NCBI GenBank assembly: GCA_002067555.1
Contig: MVQQ01000228.1
Location: forward strand, 1-27,148
Source of the DNA: Syntrophorhabdus sp. PtaB.Bin184
GTDB taxonomy: Bacteria; Desulfobacterota; Syntrophorhabdia; Syntrophorhabdales; Syntrophorhabdaceae
Length of the DNA stretch: 27,148 bases
Direction of reading: 5' to 3'
Below the pieces are notes generated by a model. That model was not told the origin of the DNA. It saw nothing but the letters and a program-made list of their open reading frames with translations, and made no database searches. The position numbers and the translations under genes are program-made. Of the stretch, positions 21,813-27,148 are shown piece after piece. Positions within the stretch are counted from its first letter, which is position 1; each line of letters begins with the position of its first letter.

Positions 21813-21835
21813 CGGGATGACTCCACTCTCCCTGC

Positions 21836-23560
21836 TTAGATCCTGCTCCTCGGCGTGTAATGAGTGTGAAGCAGATGGTGCGACTTCTCTCCCAACGGTT
21901 GTCCCAGATATTCCTCGTACACCTTCTTGATGGAGGGATTGTCGTGGGATTTTCTGTAGGTCAGTGCACAATCTTCATTGTACAGAGCCTGGGCCCTGAG
22001 AGCCCGGATCTCGTTATTCACAGGAATGGGCTGACCGCCACCGCCGACACATCCGCCGGGGCACGCCATGATCTCAATGAAATGATAATCCGCCTCCCCC
22101 GTCCTGATCCTCTCGAGAAGCTTGCGGGCATTGCCCAGCCCGTGGGCCACGGCAACCCGCACATCACCTATGCCGTCAACGGGAACTGACGCCTCCTTGA
22201 TGCCGTCAAGACCCCGCACGCCCGTGAACTCCACGTTTTCCAGAGTCTTGCCCGTCGCTACCTCGTACGCCGTGCGGAGCGCCGCTTCCATGACGCCGCC
22301 CGTTGCCCCGAAGATCGTGGCAGCGCCGGTGTATTCTCCCATGGGGTCGTCATAGCCTTCATCAGAAAGGTCCCTGAAATCGATGCCGGCCTGTTTGATC
22401 ATCTTCGCGAACTCGCGGGTTGTCAGGACGTAGTCGACATCCTTGTACCCGCTGTCGTACATCTCGGGACGATTGCACTCGAACTTCTTTGCCGTGCAGG
22501 GCATGACGGAAACCACCACGATGTCTTTCGGATCAATACCGGCCTTCTGCGCGAAATAGGTCTTCGCCAGGGCACCGAGCATCATGTGCGGCGATTTGCA
22601 CGTTGACAGATGATCGAGAAGCTCGGGATAGAAATGCTCGATGAACTTGATCCACCCCGGGCTGCAGCTCGTGATCATCGGAAGGACGCCGCCCCTCTTT
22701 ACCCGCGTGAGAAGCTCCGTCCCTTCTTCCAGGATGGTGAGATCGGCGGCAAAGTTCGTGTCGAAGACACGGTCGAAACCCAGTCTGCGGGCGGCGGCAA
22801 GCATCTTCCCCGTCACCAGCGTTCCGGGGGGATACCCGAACTCCTCACCTAGGGCTGCCCTGACGGCGGGCGCGTCCTGGACGACGACAAACTTGGTCGG
22901 GTCATTAAGGGCCGCCCAGACATCGTCGATGTATTCCTTTTCCGTTATTGCTCCAACGGGACAAACGAGGGAGCACTGACCGCAGTTCGTACACGCCACA
23001 TCGTTGATATCGCGGTCAAAAGCGGGCTCCACCCGCGCATCAAAGCCTCTGCCCTGAACGAAAAGCGCCGTCACTGATTGTATCTCCTGGCACACCGTCA
23101 CGCAGCGCCTGCAGAGGATGCACTTGTTCTGATCCCTCCGTATCGCCGGGGATGATTCATCGATCCGCCCGCCGCTTTTCTCTCCTGTGAAGCGGACCTC
23201 CCTTATGCCGAGATCGTACGCAAGCGACTGAAGATCGCAATGGAGGTTCTTCGCGCAGCTCAAGCATTCGAAGGGATGGTTGGAGAGAAGCATCTCCACC
23301 GAAAAGCGTCTTGCCTTGCGGACCCTCTCCGTATTCGTGTGAATGACCTGCCCGTTGACCACTGGCGAGACACATGCCGCCTGGAGGGTCCGGTTGCCCT
23401 CCACCTCGACAAGACAAACCCTGCAGGCGCCTATCGCCTGCACCTCCGGCAGGTAGCACAGGGTCGGTATGTGGACATTTGCCTTTGCGGCGGCGTTGAG
23501 TATTGTCGTTCCTTCTTCGACTTCGACGGGTCGGCCGTCAATGATAACGTTTATCATCAT
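21836..23560 (-). CDS. hydA: [FeFe]-hydrogenase catalytic subunit, HndD/HydA type
   Basis: This is the H-cluster subunit of a multimeric cytosolic [FeFe]-hydrogenase, 574 residues from the ATG at 23560 (AAGGAGA 9 nt upstream). Domains in order: a plant-type [2Fe-2S] domain (Cys35, 46, 49, 63), a His-Cys3 [4Fe-4S] domain (His95, Cys99, 102, 108), two ferredoxin-type [4Fe-4S] sites (Cys147, 150, 153, 157 and 190, 193, 196, 200), then the H domain. The H-cluster motifs are TSCSPGW (297-303), MPCTAKKFE (353-361) and EIMACPGGCVGGGGQP (496-511). The first differs from the textbook TSCCPxW. The family includes the NADP-reducing Hnd and bifurcating HydABC enzymes. It is third in the operon, 32 bp after the NuoF-GltD fusion. 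Confidence 0.95.
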   Translation of the reverse strand: MMINVIIDGRPVEVEEGTTILNAAAKANVHIPTLCYLPEVQAIGACRVCLVEVEGNRTLQAACVSPVVNGQVIHTNTERVRKARRFSVEMLLSNHPFECLSCAKNLHCDLQSLAYDLGIREVRFTGEKSGGRIDESSPAIRRDQNKCILCRRCVTVCQEIQSVTALFVQGRGFDARVEPAFDRDINDVACTNCGQCSLVCPVGAITEKEYIDDVWAALNDPTKFVVVQDAPAVRAALGEEFGYPPGTLVTGKMLAAARRLGFDRVFDTNFAADLTILEEGTELLTRVKRGGVLPMITSCSPGWIKFIEHFYPELLDHLSTCKSPHMMLGALAKTYFAQKAGIDPKDIVVVSVMPCTAKKFECNRPEMYDSGYKDVDYVLTTREFAKMIKQAGIDFRDLSDEGYDDPMGEYTGAATIFGATGGVMEAALRTAYEVATGKTLENVEFTGVRGLDGIKEASVPVDGIGDVRVAVAHGLGNARKLLERIRTGEADYHFIEIMACPGGCVGGGGQPIPVNNEIRALRAQALYNEDCALTYRKSHDNPSIKKVYEEYLGQPLGEKSHHLLHTHYTPRSRI

Positions 23561-23592
23561 AGTGTTCTTCTCCTTGGTTCTCCCCCCTGTAT

Positions 23593-26500
23593 CTATTCGG
23601 TCTGTCTGACGTAGCAGTGGAGACACCTCTTGGCCTCTTCGATTGCGGCCCTCTCGTCATAACCGAGGACAACCTCATTGAAATTGTGCTCCCGTTTCGA
23701 TACAGGCAGATGCGGCATCACCGCCCTGCCCAGTTCCTTCTGGTACAATGCCTCGTCATAGGAGACAACCGTGTTGACGAGTTCATCACGGAAGGCGTTC
23801 GGTGCCTTGCCGTCGCCGCCGAGATACTCATCGATGGCCATGGCGGCCTTCTTGCCATCGCCCACGGCCTCGACGACCGTGGCGGGTCCCCTGACATTGT
23901 CACCGGCGGCAAAGACGCCGGCGGCACCCGTCGCCAGGGTCTTCATATTCACCTCAACGGTCCCCGCCTTGTCGGCCTTGACACCATCGCCGTTCATCCA
24001 TGAAAGGTCGGGCGTCTGTCCTATGGCGGCTATGACCATGTCGGCATCGACCACGAACTCGGATCCGGGTATGGCCTGTGGTATGCGCCTGCCGCCCTTG
24101 TCGAACTTCCCGAGGCTCATCCGGGAGCACTCCACTCCCGCGGCCTTGCCGCCCTTCGCAACTATGCTCAGCGGTGCCGTGAGGGTGTGGATTGCGATTC
24201 CCTCGTTCTCCGCCTCGTCGATCTCCTCAACGTACGCGGGCATATCCGACCGTTCGCGCCTGTAGAGGATGGAGACCTCGCTCGCTCCGAGCCGCAGGGC
24301 CGCCCGTGCCGCGTCGATGGCCACGTTGCCGCCGCCGATGACGGCGACCCTGCCCTCGACCTTGACCGTTTTTCCGAGATTGACGTCACGCAGGAATGTC
24401 ACGCCGTCGAGCACCCCTGGGGTTTCCTCGCCGGGAATGTTAAGCTTCTGTCCCTTGTGCGCACCTGTGGCTACAAGGATGGCGCTGTATCCTTCACTGA
24501 AAAGCTTCTCCGCGGTGACATCCTTGCCGAAGGCCATGTTGTATCTGATGTCCACACCGAGGTCGGTGATGCACGCGATCTCGTTGTTCAGTATTTCCCT
24601 GGGCAGACGGTAGTCCGGGATGCCCACGGCGAGCATGCCGCCCGCCACGGGGAGCGCCTCGAAGACCGTGACGTCGTACCCCTTGAGGGTGAGGAAATAC
24701 GCTCCCGCAAGCCCGGCCGGGCCGGCGCCGATGACGGCGACCTTTTTGTCCTTCGGTTCTTCCACCGGAGGCCTGTAGCGGGGGTGGGACTTCATGTCCA
24801 CGTCGGCGGCATAGCGTTTCAACGCGCAAATCGCAATCGGGGCGTCTATCTGCGCCCTGCGGCATTTTGCCTCGCAGGGATGGACACAGACGCGGCCCAG
24901 CGTTGCCGGGAAGGGATTCGATTCCTTGATGACGGCGATGGCCTCTTTCATCCGGCCTTCGCTGATGAGGGTCACGTATCCCCAGGCGTTCTGGTCCGCG
25001 GGACAGGCATTCTGGCAGGGGGCGTCAAAAAGCGCACTGCACACGCCCGCACGGCAATACTTGTCCTCGATGTGTTCCATGTATTCGTGCTTGAAGTACT
25101 GGAGTGTTGAAAGAATGGGGTTCGGGGCCGTCTGGCCGAGACCGCACAGTGCCGAATCCTTGATGCGCGTCGCGAGTTCGATGAGGTTGTCGATGTCTTC
25201 CGGTTTTCCCTCGCCGTGTGTGATACGCCTCAAGATCTCGAGCATGCGCTTCGTACCTATGCGGCAGGGCGGACATTTCCCGCATGACTCATGCTGGATA
25301 AAGTCGAGGAAGAATCTGGCAAAGTCCACCATGCACGTATCCTCGTCGGCAACGATGAGACCACCCGACCCCACGATGGCACCCAGCTCCGCAACGGATT
25401 CATAATCGACGGGAACGTTGAGGTGATCGATGGGAATGCAGCCGCCGGAAGGACCGCCAAGCTGTGCCGCCTTGTATTTCTTTCCGCCCTTGATGCCGCC
25501 ACCGATGTTGAAGACGATGTCTCCCAGCGGGGTGCCCATGGGCACTTCGACGAGGCCCGTGTTGTTGACCGCGCCCGCGAGGGCAAAAACCTTGGTGCCC
25601 TTGCTCTTTTCCGTACCATACTGGGCGTACCAGGCGGCTCCGTTGTTGATGATGGCGGGGATATTCGCGTATGTCTCAACATTGTTGAGGAGCGTCGGGG
25701 CGTTGAAAAGACCTTTGACCACGGGAAAGGGCGGTCTCGGCCGCGGCTCGCCGCGCTTGCCCTCGATGGAGATCATGAGCGCCGTTTCCTCGCCACAGAC
25801 GAAGGCGCCGGCGCCGATGCGGATCTCGAGGTCGAAGTTGAAACCCGTCTCGAGGATGTTCTTTCCCAGGAACTTGTACTCTCTCGCCTGTCCGATGGCC
25901 CAATTGAGGCGCTCGATGGCGAGGGGGTACTCGGCCCTGGCATAGACGTATCCCTGCTGGGCTCCGATCGCGTATGCGGCTATGGCCATCGCCTCGATAA
26001 CGCTGTGCGGATCACCTTCGAGGACGCTGCGGTCCATGAAGGCACCCGGGTCGCCTTCGTCGGCGTTGCAGACAACGTACTTCACATCGCCGGGGGACTG
26101 AAAGGCGAACTTCCACTTGATCCCCGTAGGAAAACCGCCGCCACCGCGACCGCGGAGACCCGATTTGAGGACCTCGTCGATGACCTCTTCCCGGGTCATC
26201 GATGTCAACGCCTTGCCGAGGGCCAGGTAGCCGTCGCGGGCAATGTACTCTTCAATGTTCATCGGGTTGATGACACCGCAGTTCCTCAGGACGATCTTGA
26301 CCTGATTCTTGAAGAAATCGATCTCCTTCATCGAGGGAATCGCCTTTGACGTCACCGCTTCCTTATAAAGAAGGCGTTCCACTATCCTGCCCTTGAGCAG
26401 ATGTTCCGTGACAATCTCTTCGGCGTCCGCGGGCGTAAGTTTCTGATAGAGAACCCCTTCCGGGTAAACAAGTGCCAGAGGACCCAGATCGCAGGAACCT

Positions 26501-26646
26501 ATGCAACCCGTCTCTATGACCTTGATCTCGTTCTGCAAACCCTGTTCGATGATCTTATTGACAACCGCATCCCTGATCTGACGGCAACCGGACGAGACGC
26601 ATGCAGCCCCAGCACAAATCAATATGTGAGCGCGAGATACCTCCAT
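23593..26646 (-). CDS. NuoF/HydB-GltD fusion: NAD(P)H-binding flavoprotein subunit of the hydrogenase
   Basis: This is a 1017-residue fusion. Residues 1-90 form a thioredoxin-like [2Fe-2S] domain (Cys11, 16, 48, 52). Residues about 110-525 are NuoF/HydB: GLRGRGGGGFPTG (163-175) for nucleotide, CNADEGDPGAFMDR for FMN, CGEETAL, and an N3-type [4Fe-4S] site (Cys455, 458, 461, 501). From about 530 the protein is GltD/NfnB-like: Cys536, 544, 548 and Cys587, 591, 595 fit its two [4Fe-4S] sites. A first Rossmann motif VAVIGAGPAGLAG (636-648) binds FAD and a second VAVIGGGNVAIDAA (767-780) binds NAD(P)H; GVFAAGDNV closes the FAD site. The usual HydB C-terminal ferredoxin domain is replaced. Such fusions occur in anaerobes, but the electron path here is not established. 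AGGAGG lies upstream of the ATG, 15 bp after the NuoE-like gene. Confidence 0.94.
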   Translation of the reverse strand: MEVSRAHILICAGAACVSSGCRQIRDAVVNKIIEQGLQNEIKVIETGCIGSCDLGPLALVYPEGVLYQKLTPADAEEIVTEHLLKGRIVERLLYKEAVTSKAIPSMKEIDFFKNQVKIVLRNCGVINPMNIEEYIARDGYLALGKALTSMTREEVIDEVLKSGLRGRGGGGFPTGIKWKFAFQSPGDVKYVVCNADEGDPGAFMDRSVLEGDPHSVIEAMAIAAYAIGAQQGYVYARAEYPLAIERLNWAIGQAREYKFLGKNILETGFNFDLEIRIGAGAFVCGEETALMISIEGKRGEPRPRPPFPVVKGLFNAPTLLNNVETYANIPAIINNGAAWYAQYGTEKSKGTKVFALAGAVNNTGLVEVPMGTPLGDIVFNIGGGIKGGKKYKAAQLGGPSGGCIPIDHLNVPVDYESVAELGAIVGSGGLIVADEDTCMVDFARFFLDFIQHESCGKCPPCRIGTKRMLEILRRITHGEGKPEDIDNLIELATRIKDSALCGLGQTAPNPILSTLQYFKHEYMEHIEDKYCRAGVCSALFDAPCQNACPADQNAWGYVTLISEGRMKEAIAVIKESNPFPATLGRVCVHPCEAKCRRAQIDAPIAICALKRYAADVDMKSHPRYRPPVEEPKDKKVAVIGAGPAGLAGAYFLTLKGYDVTVFEALPVAGGMLAVGIPDYRLPREILNNEIACITDLGVDIRYNMAFGKDVTAEKLFSEGYSAILVATGAHKGQKLNIPGEETPGVLDGVTFLRDVNLGKTVKVEGRVAVIGGGNVAIDAARAALRLGASEVSILYRRERSDMPAYVEEIDEAENEGIAIHTLTAPLSIVAKGGKAAGVECSRMSLGKFDKGGRRIPQAIPGSEFVVDADMVIAAIGQTPDLSWMNGDGVKADKAGTVEVNMKTLATGAAGVFAAGDNVRGPATVVEAVGDGKKAAMAIDEYLGGDGKAPNAFRDELVNTVVSYDEALYQKELGRAVMPHLPVSKREHNFNEVVLGYDERAAIEEAKRCLHCYVRQTE

Positions 26647-26661
26647 GTTTATCCTTCCTCC

Positions 26662-27148
26662 TTACTCGTACTTTTCGAGCACATCCATAAGATGCGGTGG
26701 CTTGACCCGTCCGTAGACGTCCTCATTGACCAGCATTGCCGGCGCAAGGCCGCACGCGCCGATGCAACGCACAACATCGAGGGAATACCGCCGGTCCTCC
26801 GTTGTGCCGCCGACCTTGATACCGAGTTCCTTCTGGGCCTTGTCCAGGACCTCCTGAGAACCTCTCACGTAACATGCCGTGCCGAGACAGATCTTCACGC
26901 TGTTGCGTCCCTGAGGCACGGTGGAAAAGAAGTTGTAGAAGGTGATGACGCCGTATACCTCGTTGATCGAGACATTGAGACCTTCGGCGACCATTTCCTG
27001 GGCCCTTCTCGGAAGATAACCGAAGAGGTTCTGCGCCTTGTGCAGGACCATGATAAGGTCTTCTCCCTTCCCCTTGTGTTCCATGATGACTTCTTCGAGC
27101 CGGGGATAGAGCTCTTCCTCCTGAACCTCGGCACAGTGGCATTGCTTT
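26662..27148 (-). CDS. NuoE/HydC-like [2Fe-2S] hydrogenase subunit, 5' end outside window
   Basis: This is the small thioredoxin-fold [2Fe-2S] subunit of a Nuo/Hyd-type complex. The frame is open to the right edge, so the true start is outside; the in-frame ATG at 27084 is internal, because conserved NuoE-like sequence (EEELYPRLEEVI) precedes it. The helical N-terminal part includes IMVLHKAQNLFGYLPR and VYGVITFYNFF. The cluster ligands are Cys in CLGTAC and CIGAC, with spacing typical of NuoE. It would relay electrons next to the FMN of the NuoF half encoded 15 bp downstream. The gene order NuoE, NuoF, HydA matches the hydCBA order of trimeric bifurcating hydrogenases. Confidence 0.94.
   Translation of the reverse strand, partial: KQCHCAEVQEEELYPRLEEVIMEHKGKGEDLIMVLHKAQNLFGYLPRRAQEMVAEGLNVSINEVYGVITFYNFFSTVPQGRNSVKICLGTACYVRGSQEVLDKAQKELGIKVGGTTEDRRYSLDVVRCIGACGLAPAMLVNEDVYGRVKPPHLMDVLEKYE

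Noticed and set aside
23593..26646. Two separate genes (NuoF and GltD) joined by misreading
   Set aside because: The frame is continuous with no stop or internal ribosome site near the junction, and the Cys-rich linker region reads as a coherent GltD N-terminus.

Overview
The window is a GC-rich, gene-dense bacterial chromosome segment. Its gene content suggests a strict anaerobe that makes or uses hydrogen: an [FeFe]-hydrogenase, all three H-cluster maturases, a 13-heme cytochrome c with a membrane cytochrome b, and a long NfeD/slipin pair. The mix recalls Desulfobacterota (former Deltaproteobacteria), possibly a syntrophic lineage. That placement is inferred from gene content only; no rRNA marker is present.

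Region 1 (1-6013, minus strand) is a tightly packed housekeeping operon. In transcription order it holds an ArsA-type ATPase, rsmD, coaD, long NfeD, slipin, a D-alanyl-D-alanine carboxypeptidase and coaBC, which runs off the left edge. Several junctions are 4-nt ATGA overlaps. Region 2 (6014-9025) has a two-gene cytochrome operon, a small divergent protein with three FliM-like LSQ motifs, and two gaps filled by short-period repeats, one with a perfect 30-bp inverted repeat. Region 3 (9026-12347) holds a NUDIX hydrolase, a CorA-like transporter, a secreted cysteine-rich peptide and enolase. Region 4 (12577-14350, plus strand) is a PA2779/PA2778-type cassette: a small membrane protein, a C39-like lipoprotein, an overlapping TPR lipoprotein and a cupin.

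Region 5 (14460-20246) is the hydrogenase maturation locus. hydE on the plus strand converges with an aspA-hydF-hydG-CBS block on the minus strand. Promoter-like elements precede hydE, aspA, hydG and the CBS gene; those of hydE and aspA end only 7-8 nt before the start codon. Region 6 (20369-21623) has a cupin gene broken by an in-frame TAG and an AEC-family transporter. Region 7 (21777-27148, minus strand) is the hydrogenase operon: a NuoE-like subunit cut by the right edge, a 1017-residue NuoF-GltD fusion, and the H-cluster subunit, closed by a clear terminator.

The parts fit one scheme. HydE, HydF and HydG build the H-cluster for the trimeric hydrogenase, which exchanges electrons between H2, pyridine nucleotides and probably ferredoxin. 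The GltD-like half of the fusion adds a second flavin and nucleotide site. AspA releases ammonia and fumarate beside the maturases. The most notable features are the NuoF-GltD fusion, the EF-hand loops inside the multiheme cytochrome, the triple-LSQ protein, the possible leaderless maturase transcripts and the short-period repeats.
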